A stretch of DNA of 26,193 nucleotides, from positions 1 to 26,193 of the forward strand of contig JBBRLA010000025.1 in NCBI GenBank assembly GCA_038231615.1, given 5' to 3'. The notes under the pieces are model-generated. The model had not been told where the DNA came from and did not search any database. It saw only the letters and a program-made list of their open reading frames with translations. This DNA is from JBBRLA01 sp038231615. Its GTDB lineage: Bacteria; Myxococcota_A; Polyangia; Palsa-1104; JAEUJZ01. Shown here piece by piece: positions 14,774 through 22,059 of this stretch. Position numbers and translations under genes: made by a program. Each line of letters opens with the position of its first letter. The first letter of the stretch is position 1.

Positions 14774-16141
14774 TCACTCGTCGTCGTCGGACCCGTGGAT
14801 GCCGTGGGCGCGGAGCTTCTCCCACAGATTTTTTCGGGAGATGCCCAGCACTTCTGCCGCCTGGCCCTTCTTCCCCTGGGTCAGGCCAAGGGCCCGCAGA
14901 AGGTACTCCCGCTCGAACTCCCGCGCCGCCACCGCCAGGGACCGCAAGCTGGTCCCGCCGGGCTGCTCCCGGTCCCGGACCACGCCGACAACGTCCACGG
15001 GCAAATGTTCCAGGCCAATCTCCTTGCCGCGAGAAAGGACCACCGCGTGCTCGATGGCGTGCTCCAGCTCGCGGACGTTGCCGGGGAAGGCATACTCCGA
15101 AAGCGCCGCCCAGGCCGTCGGCGAGAGCGATGGCGGGTCTTTCGGGGCGAAACGCCGCAGGAAGGCCTCCACCAGGATGGGCAGATCGCCGCGCCGATCC
15201 CGCAGGGGCGGAATGGGAATGGTCAGCACGTTGAGCCGGTAATACAGGTCCTCGCGGAAGCGCCCCTCCGCGATGTTGAGCTTGAGGTTGCGGTGCGTCG
15301 CCGAGATCACACGCACGTCGGCCTTGACCGTGGCGTTGGTCCCGAGCGGCTCGAAGTTCCCCTCCTGCAGCACCCGCAAGAGCTTGGCCTGCGCCAAAGG
15401 CGGGATCTCGGCCACCTCGTCGAGGAAGAGGGTGCCGCCATCGGCCGCCTTGAAGCGCCCCTCGCGGCGCTTGACGGCGCCGGTGAAGGCTCCGCGCTCG
15501 TAGCCGAAGAGTTCGGCCTCCAGGAGCGTCTCGGGAAAGGCGGCGCAATTGACCGCGATGAAGGGCTTGCCCGCCCGCTGGGAGAGTTCGTGCAGGCGGT
15601 GGGCGACCAGTTCCTTGCCCGTGCCGCTCTCCCCGGTGATCATCACTGCGGCCTCGCTGTGGGCGATGGTCGCGATGCGATCCAGCAGGTGCACCATGGC
15701 CGGCGAACGCCCGATGAGGTTCGCGCCCCCGGCCTTCTGGGCCAGTTCCACCCGAGCCGAGAGCAACTCCTTCTTCAGGGCCCGCGCCTCGGCCAGCCGG
15801 CCCACCCGGATGATGACCTCGTCCAGGTCGAAGGGTTTGAGCAGATAGTCGTGCGCCCCCGCCTTCAGTGCCGCCACGGCATCCTCGACCGCGCCGTGGG
15901 CGGTCATGAGGATGACGTCGGTCTCGGGCGCCTGGCCGCGGATGCGGCGGAAGAGTTCCAGGCCGTTGAGCTTGGGCAGGCGGATATCGGTGATCACCAG
16001 ATCGAAGAGGCGGTCGTTGACCTGCTCCAGGGCCTTTTCGCCGTCGGCCGCCAGGGTGACCTTGTGGCCGGCCCGGGTCAGCACGTCACCGATGGTGAGG
16101 CGAATGGCGGGCTCATCGTCCACAAGGAGAATCTCAAACAT
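14774..16141 (-). CDS. NtrC-family sigma-54-dependent response regulator
   Basis: The protein is 455 residues long. A receiver domain covers residues 1-115, with acidic pair D8/D9, phospho-acceptor D52 in LVITDIRLP and K102 in LLKPFD. The AAA+ domain has Walker A GESGTGKE, the sigma-54 contact loop GAFTGA, Walker B GGTLFLDE and the FREDLYYRLNVLTIPIPPLRDR segment. A Fis-type helix-turn-helix closes the protein (KGQAAEVLGISRKNLWEKL). It is thus an activator of sigma-54 promoters. The start overlaps the stop of the kinase-like gene by eight bases. It converges on the stressosome operon with a 21-base gap. No sigma-54 promoter (TGGC-N-TTGC type) was found in the window, so its targets are elsewhere. 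Confidence 0.95.
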   Translation of the reverse strand: MFEILLVDDEPAIRLTIGDVLTRAGHKVTLAADGEKALEQVNDRLFDLVITDIRLPKLNGLELFRRIRGQAPETDVILMTAHGAVEDAVAALKAGAHDYLLKPFDLDEVIIRVGRLAEARALKKELLSARVELAQKAGGANLIGRSPAMVHLLDRIATIAHSEAAVMITGESGTGKELVAHRLHELSQRAGKPFIAVNCAAFPETLLEAELFGYERGAFTGAVKRREGRFKAADGGTLFLDEVAEIPPLAQAKLLRVLQEGNFEPLGTNATVKADVRVISATHRNLKLNIAEGRFREDLYYRLNVLTIPIPPLRDRRGDLPILVEAFLRRFAPKDPPSLSPTAWAALSEYAFPGNVRELEHAIEHAVVLSRGKEIGLEHLPVDVVGVVRDREQPGGTSLRSLAVAAREFEREYLLRALGLTQGKKGQAAEVLGISRKNLWEKLRAHGIHGSDDDE

Positions 16142-16592
16142 GGGGTCCGCTTTCCGTTCCGGGGTTCGGTGCGTCGGCGTTCAGCCTGAGGGTCAAAAGG
16201 AGGCCGCGGTCGCCGTCCCGCTGCAGGGTGAATTCGCCGTCATGGGCCTCCACCGCGGCAAGCAGGAGCAGGAGACGAGGGCCCACGGCGACAAGCGGTG
16301 TCAGATTGGCGCACAACGCCTCCGTCCGCTGTGCCTGCTTCAAGAGCCCCTGCACCGTGCCGCGGATGCGCGAAAGACCGTCGTGCACCGCGTCGAAGTA
16401 TTCCTCCCGCTTGTCCTCCGCCACCATCCCCTCTCGAAGCGCTTTCACGGAGGCCAGCGCACCCTGAAGGGGATTGTTGATCTCGTGGGCGATGGCGGTC
16501 GCCAGGAGCATGACCGAAGACAGCTGGTTCAATCCCGCCGTGCGATGCTCTTCTATCGCGCACAGCGAAGCCGAGCGCCGATCATCGACCAT
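16134..16592 (-). CDS. Short histidine-kinase-like protein lacking most of the ATP-binding domain
   Basis: The protein is 152 residues long from the ATG at 16592, which has GAGG six bases upstream. A DHp (HisKA) helix pair is clear: SSVMLLATAIAHEINNPLQG with phospho-acceptor H36, then a second helix (EYFDAVHDGLSRIRGTVQGLLKQ). After this a normal kinase has about 120 residues with the N, G1 and G2 boxes. Here only about 60 remain. VGPRLLLLLAAVEAHDGEFT resembles the very end of the ATPase domain (the usual GLGLxxxxxIVEAHGG), without the N box or a DxGxG box. It cannot autophosphorylate in the usual way. It may be a phosphotransfer protein, like the degenerate-ATPase ChpT, or a product of an internal deletion. 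It is co-transcribed with the response regulator. Confidence 0.82.
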   Translation of the reverse strand: MVDDRRSASLCAIEEHRTAGLNQLSSVMLLATAIAHEINNPLQGALASVKALREGMVAEDKREEYFDAVHDGLSRIRGTVQGLLKQAQRTEALCANLTPLVAVGPRLLLLLAAVEAHDGEFTLQRDGDRGLLLTLRLNADAPNPGTESGPHV

Positions 16593-16737
16593 GGGAATCC
16601 TCGACTTCCTGCTTCCATGAGTGTCAGCACCCAAACCTAGCAAGCGACATACCATGACCAGAAAGCCTGATGACTCGGCAGGCCGCTGCCAAGGGCAGGG
16701 CCGGCGATGTTTCGGAAAAGGATCATTCAGTAGACAA

Positions 16738-16765
16738 AGGTTACGCGTTCGTAACAGGTCGTCAA
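16738..16765 (-). promoter_or_regulatory. Promoter with an embedded palindromic operator, upstream of the kinase-regulator pair
   Basis: On the minus strand TTGACG (16765-16760), 16 bases, then TAACCT (16743-16738). A perfect 16-base palindrome, GTTACG-N4-CGTAAC (16740-16755), fills the spacer and part of the -10. A protein bound here would block or tune transcription of the two-component pair. The T-N11-A form would fit a LysR-type regulator; the neighbouring LysR gene is one candidate. Confidence 0.45.
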
Positions 16766-16795
16766 GCACCCGGAACGGGTAGTGCAACCCCACAT

Positions 16796-16820
16796 CCCGC
16801 TGGCGCTTTCATTCAGCGGG
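16796..16820 (-). terminator. Hairpin downstream of the LysR-type gene
   Basis: CCCGCTG (16796-16802) and CAGCGGG (16814-16820) are a perfect 7-bp inverted repeat with an 11-base loop, starting about 25 bases after the LysR gene's stop codon. No T-run follows on the minus strand, so termination is plausible but uncertain. Confidence 0.35.
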
Positions 16821-16844
16821 GCCCTTCTGATGGCCGCCGGCCCG

Positions 16845-17759
16845 TCATCCCGCTGTGAGTTCGGCCAGCCGGATGTGCAGCGCCGCTACGATCGCCCGGT
16901 GCACCCGGGCCAGGACCTTCTGGCTGTCGCACACCACGTAAAGCGCCTCACTGACCTCCCAGCCCGCCACCGGGATCTCCACCAGCGTCCCGAGTTCGAC
17001 GTGCCTTCGGGCGGCGATCGCCGGGCCGAAGATGAGCTGCCCCGTGCGCATCGCCAGTTCCAGCCCGAGGCCGATGGTCTGCGCCCCGTGCCCCTTGGTG
17101 CGCTGGCTGTAGTGCAGGGGGCAGCCGTCGTCGATGGGGACGAAGTGGCCGCTGGCGCTGTAGATGGGATGGATGAAGGGGATGTCCGAAAGGGCCGGAA
17201 GCGGGACCTTACCGGGCCCAAGCCGCCGTGCCAGCGCCGGGGGACCGAAGAGGGCCTTCCTGACCTGGCCGAGGCGCTCGCTGACCCATGGGCCGGCGAG
17301 CGTTTCGGTGCCGATGGTCAGCGTGATGTCGAAGAAGTTCTCGGCGGCGTAGGCCCGGACCAGCGCGGGCGGCAGTTCCAGGCCACGCACCCGCAGGTTC
17401 TCCAGGCAGCAGGCAATGCTGGGCAGAAACAGGGTGAGCAGGAAGGACGGCGCCGCCACGGTCAACTCCAGGCCGGGGTCGGCGTCGCCGCCGCGCAGGG
17501 ACCGCAGGTGATCGACCACCTGCGAAAGGTGCGGGATGATGCGGCTGCCGGCCTCGCTGAGCGAGACGCCGCGGGCGCCCCGGGCGAGGATGGTAACCTG
17601 GAACTGCTCTTCCAGCCGGGCGATGGCCTTGCTGACCTGCGAGGGGCTCACCTGCAATTCGCGGGCGGCCCCGGTGACGGAGGAGCAGCGGCGGACCGCG
17701 AGCAGCGTGAGGATGTCGGCCAGGCGCAGATCGTCGAGGGCATCTTTCGAACTGCTCAC
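16845..17759 (-). CDS. LysR-family transcriptional regulator
   Basis: The protein is 304 residues long from a GTG at 17759. This start places the DNA-binding domain near the N-terminus, as is normal for the family; an ATG at 17825 would add 22 unlikely residues. The winged helix-turn-helix reads LRLADILTLLAVRRCSSVTGAARELQVSPSQVSKAIARLEEQFQVTILARGARGVSLSEAG. A periplasmic-binding-protein-like effector domain follows (LELTVAAPSFLLTLFLPSI onwards). LysR regulators often control a divergently transcribed neighbour; here that is the lipoprotein aminopeptidase at 17910. The effector cannot be inferred. Confidence 0.9.
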   Translation of the reverse strand: MSSSKDALDDLRLADILTLLAVRRCSSVTGAARELQVSPSQVSKAIARLEEQFQVTILARGARGVSLSEAGSRIIPHLSQVVDHLRSLRGGDADPGLELTVAAPSFLLTLFLPSIACCLENLRVRGLELPPALVRAYAAENFFDITLTIGTETLAGPWVSERLGQVRKALFGPPALARRLGPGKVPLPALSDIPFIHPIYSASGHFVPIDDGCPLHYSQRTKGHGAQTIGLGLELAMRTGQLIFGPAIAARRHVELGTLVEIPVAGWEVSEALYVVCDSQKVLARVHRAIVAALHIRLAELTAG

Positions 17760-17892
17760 CGGGGCAGTGTGCCAGATGCGCCCTCTCCCGTCACAGAGGG
17801 GCCTGCCGTGCAGGCCGATGGCCATCGCTGGCGTAGCGCCCCCAAAAGTCCGCAGGCGCCGCGGCCCGGCCGCGATCGGCGCCCCGATCAGC

Positions 17893-17898
17893 TATAGT
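17893..17898 (+). promoter_or_regulatory. Probable -10 element of the aminopeptidase gene
   Basis: TATAGT lies 11 bases before the ATG at 17910, so the message would have a leader of only about five bases. No clear -35 element is seen at the expected distance, which would fit dependence on an activator. Confidence 0.35.
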
Positions 17899-17909
17899 TC
17901 CCCTGGACC

Positions 17910-19115
17910 ATGCGCGCCCTCCTCTTTCTCCTCGCACTTCTGTGCCTCGGCCAGGCCGGGTGCTTCGAGGTGCGCTATGTGGCCCGGCAGACCGGCGACA
18001 TGCTGCACCTTTTGCGCTCGCGCCGCCGCGTCGCCGACGTCATCGCCGACCCGTCGACCCCGCCGCTGGTGCAGCAGCGGCTGCGGCTGGCGATGAAGGC
18101 GCGGCAGTTCGGCATCGACGTGCTGGGCCTTCAGGGCGGGGCCGAGTTCACCCGCTACATCGACACCCATGGCCACCTCGGGTATAACCTCACCGTGGCC
18201 GATAGCACCCGGCTGCATCGGCGCTCCTTCGCCGCGGGCCTTCTGCCCTACCTGGGGTTTTTGACCCGGGAGTCGGCCCACCGCACCGAGGCCTACTTCC
18301 AGAAGCGCGGCGACGACACGTTCCTGCGGGAGATCACCGCCTTCTCGGGCATGGGCGTGCTGCTCTCGCCGATCTATTCGGACATGCTGGGTGGGCCGGG
18401 GCCCAGTGGGGACCTGCGCCTGGTCGAGACCCTGCTTCATGAGATGGCCCACACCACCGTGCCCTTCTTCCTGGCCACGGAGCTGAACGAACCCTTCGCA
18501 ACCACTGTCGGTATCCATGGCGCCGCCCTGTTCTTCCTCATGAATCAGGAAGAAGGACCGCCGCAGGGCCGCCGCCTGGCCGCCTCACTGGCCAGGGCCT
18601 CAGCCGGGCAGGCGCGGGAGGGGGGCTCGCTGGCCCGCTGGCTTCGCGGAGAGTTGCAGGCGCTGGCACTCTTTTACCGCGGCGCCCAAAAAGAACGCTG
18701 GCCGCTGGACCGCATCCTGCGGGAACGGGAACGGCGCTTCTCCGAGATCATGGCACGATACCGCCAGCGCTTCCCGCCGCCCAACTATCGAATACTGAGC
18801 CGGGGGCCACTCAACAACGCAGTGCTGCTCTCGTTCGGCGTGTACCTGGCCCCCGGGGCGGAGAACGCGCCCGAGCCGCAGGCACCGAAGCCGGGCAAAA
18901 AGTTGCCGAAAAAGACGATCAACGACGAACGCCTTCAGGAGGACCTGCTGCGCTCCGTCGGGGGGGACCTGCGCCAGTATATCGCGCTCTGCCAGCAAGC
19001 GCAGGGGCGAAGCCATGCGGCGGCGTGGCTCCGTCAACTGGCGGAGGACTACCGACGCGACCTGGGCGCCAGCCCGCCGCCTGCTCAGGCGGGAAAGCTG
19101 GGCGCACGACCCTGA
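17910..19115 (+). CDS. Lipoprotein zinc aminopeptidase (COG4324-type)
   Basis: The protein is 401 residues long. The lead MRALLFLLALLCLGQAGC is a lipoprotein signal with lipidated C18. A zinc-peptidase motif, LLHEMAHTT (H177, E178, H181), is followed 13 residues after the last histidine by E194 in NEPFATTVG, the third ligand in this family of predicted aminopeptidases. The preceding segment (YNLTVADSTRLHRRSFAAGLLPYLGFL) is also typical: the family usually has a 'GYFD..A' type stretch after 'PY.GFF'. The C-terminal 100 residues are charged and include a Lys/Pro-rich linker (PEPQAPKPGKKLPKK). The expected location is the membrane surface facing the periplasm. It is divergent from the LysR gene and converges on the vWA lipoprotein gene. 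Confidence 0.85.
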   Translation: MRALLFLLALLCLGQAGCFEVRYVARQTGDMLHLLRSRRRVADVIADPSTPPLVQQRLRLAMKARQFGIDVLGLQGGAEFTRYIDTHGHLGYNLTVADSTRLHRRSFAAGLLPYLGFLTRESAHRTEAYFQKRGDDTFLREITAFSGMGVLLSPIYSDMLGGPGPSGDLRLVETLLHEMAHTTVPFFLATELNEPFATTVGIHGAALFFLMNQEEGPPQGRRLAASLARASAGQAREGGSLARWLRGELQALALFYRGAQKERWPLDRILRERERRFSEIMARYRQRFPPPNYRILSRGPLNNAVLLSFGVYLAPGAENAPEPQAPKPGKKLPKKTINDERLQEDLLRSVGGDLRQYIALCQQAQGRSHAAAWLRQLAEDYRRDLGASPPPAQAGKLGARP

Positions 19116-19122
19116 TGCGCGT

Positions 19123-20367
19123 CTACTCGCCTTCCAGCTCCTGGATGCGTCCCGTGAGGCTGTGCAGGCCGCTCTCATAGTCCGTCGGGGAGCAAATGTT
19201 GATCTCGAAGAGGTTGCGGAAGAAGTAACCGAATGAACTCAATCGCAGCTGCGGACGTCCGCTGAGAGACGGGTCGGCATTGAAGCAGCTCGCGCTGGTG
19301 GCGACGCTCCGGTTCAGGCCCGCGGTGCCCGGAGCAAACTGGATCACGTTGAACTGCGAATTCGGCCCGCCCAGGACCGGCGGCCAGATCCCGCCCAGGA
19401 CGAAGCGGTTGCCGGCGCGCAGGTTGGTGAAGAAGCTGCCGTAGGTGGCAATCCGCTCCAGGTAGCTCGACGGCTGCTCCTTGCAGCCGGTCTTGGTGCC
19501 GATGGAGTAGAGGCCCTCGTTGCAAATCAGGTCCTGCGCGATGCAGCGATAGTCGGGGTTATAGCAGTGGAAGTCGAGCCCGGGGCCGGGGGTGCAGTTC
19601 ATGCTCATCGGATCGTTCTTGTCGCGCTGGGCGAACGCCGTCGAGCAGTCGTCTTCATCGGTCAAGAAGATGACCACCAGGATCGACCCGGGGCGCAGGA
19701 AGCCAGCGTTCTGCGCATTGTGTCCGTCCAGCGCCCGCTTCGCCCCTTCGAGTTGCCCTTCGATGTCGCACCCGGTGTCTCCGACCATTGCCAGGCACTG
19801 AAAGGCCCGCAGCGGGCCGTCGTCGTAGGGGGCCCCGCCATCGGTGACGGTCACCAGGTGCTGGGGTAGGTTGCTGCTCCCGCCGCTCTTGGCGATGTAG
19901 TTCCCCGAGGGGACGAAGCTTGCGTCCGGGCACAGGATGTTGCATTGGGTCATCGCCTCGGATGAGAGGCGGCCGCTGACCGTGCAGGCCGTGTGCTGGA
20001 GCGCGCCGTCGTCCCCGGCGAAGCTTTGGCAGTGGTAGTCGTGATTGACATCCGGCTGAAAGGGCGAGGCCGCCGAGGGGAAGCTGCCCACGTCGGAGGT
20101 GGCGAAGCCGATGTGGTAGTCGGCGTGGACCTCGTCGAGCGAGCGGAGGAAGGGCGCTATGTGCTGGGCAAGCTGCACCTGCTTGGAAAACATGGCCGGG
20201 GAATTGTCGATGAGAAAAAGAATGTCCACCGGGGGGCGCCCGGCCATGTCTGTGCCGCCGGAGCCGCCCAGGTCGGGGTTCAAGTGGGGGGTGTTGAAGG
20301 GTCCCCACAGGGCCTCGCAGCCCGAGGTCCACAGGAGCAGGAGCGAGAGCACCACGTTTCTGCGCAC
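19123..20367 (-). CDS. vWA-like lipoprotein with a variant MIDAS motif
   Basis: The protein is 414 residues long from a GTG at 20367 (a TTG at 20385 would add six residues). The lead MRRNVVLSLLLLWTSGC is a lipoprotein signal with C17. A Gly/Asp-rich linker leads into a von Willebrand A-like domain: VDILFLIDNSPAMFSKQ, then DYHIGFATSDVGSF, and ILVVIFLTDEDDCS. In related proteins the metal site reads DNSxSM; here it is DNSPAM (residues 54-59), so the second serine is replaced by alanine. Many cysteines in the middle (CQSF, CTVSG, CNILCPD) suggest disulfides outside the cytoplasm. It follows the outer-membrane protein gene by 45 bases and is probably in the same operon. The function is unknown; such lipoproteins are common in Myxococcota. 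Confidence 0.85.
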   Translation of the reverse strand: MRRNVVLSLLLLWTSGCEALWGPFNTPHLNPDLGGSGGTDMAGRPPVDILFLIDNSPAMFSKQVQLAQHIAPFLRSLDEVHADYHIGFATSDVGSFPSAASPFQPDVNHDYHCQSFAGDDGALQHTACTVSGRLSSEAMTQCNILCPDASFVPSGNYIAKSGGSSNLPQHLVTVTDGGAPYDDGPLRAFQCLAMVGDTGCDIEGQLEGAKRALDGHNAQNAGFLRPGSILVVIFLTDEDDCSTAFAQRDKNDPMSMNCTPGPGLDFHCYNPDYRCIAQDLICNEGLYSIGTKTGCKEQPSSYLERIATYGSFFTNLRAGNRFVLGGIWPPVLGGPNSQFNVIQFAPGTAGLNRSVATSASCFNADPSLSGRPQLRLSSFGYFFRNLFEINICSPTDYESGLHSLTGRIQELEGE

Positions 20368-20412
20368 AGGTTCAATGTACCCCAACTCAAGGGGCCGCGG
20401 TTCATTCGCCGA

Positions 20413-21141
20413 TCAGCGGCTGCGCCGCCGCCCGCCAAACGAGTCGAGGTGGACCAAAAGCCCGGCCCCCACCGACAGGCCGTTGGGCGGGACGACGTCG
20501 GTGCCGATGTACACGAGCAGGTGCAGGAGCCCGCCCGGTGAGAGCGGCACCGTGGCCGAGAGGCGGGGCTCCAGCGAGAACTTGTCGAACCCGGCGGACG
20601 GATAGCAGCGCGAGGCCCCGGACTTGCCACAGGGCACCTTGTCGAAGACCGTCACCGGCACGCCCAGGTGGTTGTAAGAAAGTGTCGCTCCCAAGCGCAG
20701 GCTGAACCGGCCCACTGGGAGGATACCGGTGAGGTTCCCGCCGACACGGTAGCTGCTCACGCTGCCGGTGTCGGTCTGCAGGGCCAAGGTAGGCGCGGTG
20801 GGCGCCCGGTCCGCCACACCGTGCACCGAAGTCGCGAACTCCAGCCCCAGCGCCACGTGTCGCCAGGGGATCACGCTCATACTGGCGCCGATCGTGACCA
20901 ACCACGGCTGGACGATGCCAAGCTGCCTGCCGGTGGCCGAGAACCTGGCCGGCTGGCCGTCCTGGGTCCGCTGCCCATCTGCGGAAAAGCGGGCATCCCC
21001 CACCCACGCGAGGTTCCCGCCAGCCCACACGGCCGCCTCGGCAGCCACGTTGTCGGCGCGGGCCGCCACTGGGCCGAGAAGCCCGAGCAGGACCAGGATG
21101 CCGCCACAGCCCGGGATGCAAAGCCGATGTTTTGCGCTCAT
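20413..21141 (-). CDS. Predicted outer-membrane beta-barrel protein
   Basis: The protein is 242 residues long from the ATG at 21141, which has AGGA six bases upstream; an ATG at 21177 is less likely. The signal peptide runs to about residue 30 (GILVLLGLLGPVAARA). The mature protein has repeated alternating hydrophobic/polar strands (FSLRLGATLSYNHL, LEPRLSATVPL, LHLLVYIGTDV, LSVGAGLLVHLDSF) with Gly-rich turns, as in small outer-membrane barrels. One cysteine pair (PCGKSGASRC) may form a loop disulfide. The terminal residues are Arg-rich (GRRRSR) rather than ending in Phe, which is unusual for a barrel substrate of BAM. It probably shares a message with the downstream vWA lipoprotein. Confidence 0.72.
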   Translation of the reverse strand: MSAKHRLCIPGCGGILVLLGLLGPVAARADNVAAEAAVWAGGNLAWVGDARFSADGQRTQDGQPARFSATGRQLGIVQPWLVTIGASMSVIPWRHVALGLEFATSVHGVADRAPTAPTLALQTDTGSVSSYRVGGNLTGILPVGRFSLRLGATLSYNHLGVPVTVFDKVPCGKSGASRCYPSAGFDKFSLEPRLSATVPLSPGGLLHLLVYIGTDVVPPNGLSVGAGLLVHLDSFGGRRRSR

Positions 21142-21280
21142 GAACCGTCCTACGCGCCGCGAGCGCAGGCGATCCATGAAGGCGGGGTGAAGCTTTCTTC
21201 ATCATCGTCAGGTCGTGCGCAGGAAATGCCATCCCGAGGCGATTTCCACTACGCTCTGCCGCACGAAAGCCAGTAGCGGG

Positions 21281-21928
21281 CTACTCGTGGACGGCGTAAA
21301 TCTGGGCGCGCATCTCGCCGTAGAAGGTGTTTGCCTTGGTGTGAAGGTTGAAGTAGAGCACCCCTTTTCTCGCCAGGTACTCCAGGCCGGCGACAGTCAT
21401 GGTCTGGGTCGGGAACCCCAGTTCCGCAGGGCAGCTCTCGGGCAGCGCGGGCTTCAGGCCCCTGGGCATGTCCTTGATGTAAGTGATGTTCTTGTTGGTG
21501 ATCTCCACCGAGAACTTGCCCTTGCCGTCCTCGAACGCCTTCGACAAGCTGCCAAAGGTCCCGAAGTCCACGATGATGGGCCCCAGAACGCCCGGTGGGC
21601 CGCAGTGCACGTGGAACATCAGGATGTCGGACGGGTTGACCCCCTTGATCTCGACGTCGACGTACGCCTTGGTGAGATCGCGAGTGAAGCGGAGTTCTCC
21701 CCACCCCCTGGACTTGCGTTGCTCCCGGGGCACCGAGGGCTGGGTGGACTTCAGGCCGGTGGCCTTGACCAGCGCCTTCGGGGCCTCCGACTCTTCACCC
21801 GACTGCTGCGAGGGGCTCATGAATCCCTCGTAAAGGGTGAAGGTCGTCGCGCCCTGGGCGGGGTCCTTGGCCAGCGCGGGACTGGCGCAAAGGGGGAATA
21901 TGAGTGCAGCAACGAGTGATATGCGCAT
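21281..21928 (-). CDS. Exported CHRD-domain protein
   Basis: The protein is 215 residues long from the ATG at 21928, with GGAGGAGA just upstream. The signal peptide is MRISLVAALIFPLCASPALA. The CHRD domain, first described in chordin and also found in microbes, is visible as VDVEIKGVNPSDILMFHVHCGPPGVLGPIIVDF and, at the end, VLYFNLHTKANTFYGEMRAQI. These match the usual 'HIHxGxxGxxGPVVxxL' and 'YxNxHTxxxPxGExRGQ' motifs. The domain's role in bacteria is unclear. A good promoter (21945-21974) lies just upstream. The middle has a Lys/Arg-rich segment. Confidence 0.88.
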   Translation of the reverse strand: MRISLVAALIFPLCASPALAKDPAQGATTFTLYEGFMSPSQQSGEESEAPKALVKATGLKSTQPSVPREQRKSRGWGELRFTRDLTKAYVDVEIKGVNPSDILMFHVHCGPPGVLGPIIVDFGTFGSLSKAFEDGKGKFSVEITNKNITYIKDMPRGLKPALPESCPAELGFPTQTMTVAGLEYLARKGVLYFNLHTKANTFYGEMRAQIYAVHE

Positions 21929-21944
21929 GTGATCTCCTCCCATC

Positions 21945-21974
21945 ACCGTACCGTGGCACTGTCGGACGTGTCAA
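21945..21974 (-). promoter_or_regulatory. Promoter of the CHRD-domain gene
   Basis: On the minus strand TTGACA (21974-21969), 18 bases, then TACGGT (21950-21945). Transcription would begin near 21938, giving a leader of roughly ten bases that still contains the GGAGGAGA ribosome binding site. Confidence 0.6.
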
Positions 21975-22059
21975 CGAGCCGAGAAGTCTGTCTGTTTAGA
22001 CACCGGGGCGGCCGTCGCTCGGTGCCAAAGTGTTTGATCCAGGCTCAAAGAGACATGGG

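Noticed and set aside
16593..16793. Extending the kinase-like protein to a start at 16793 (219 residues)
   Set aside because: The added 67 residues do not look like a folded domain, and the ATG at 16592 has a good ribosome binding site.
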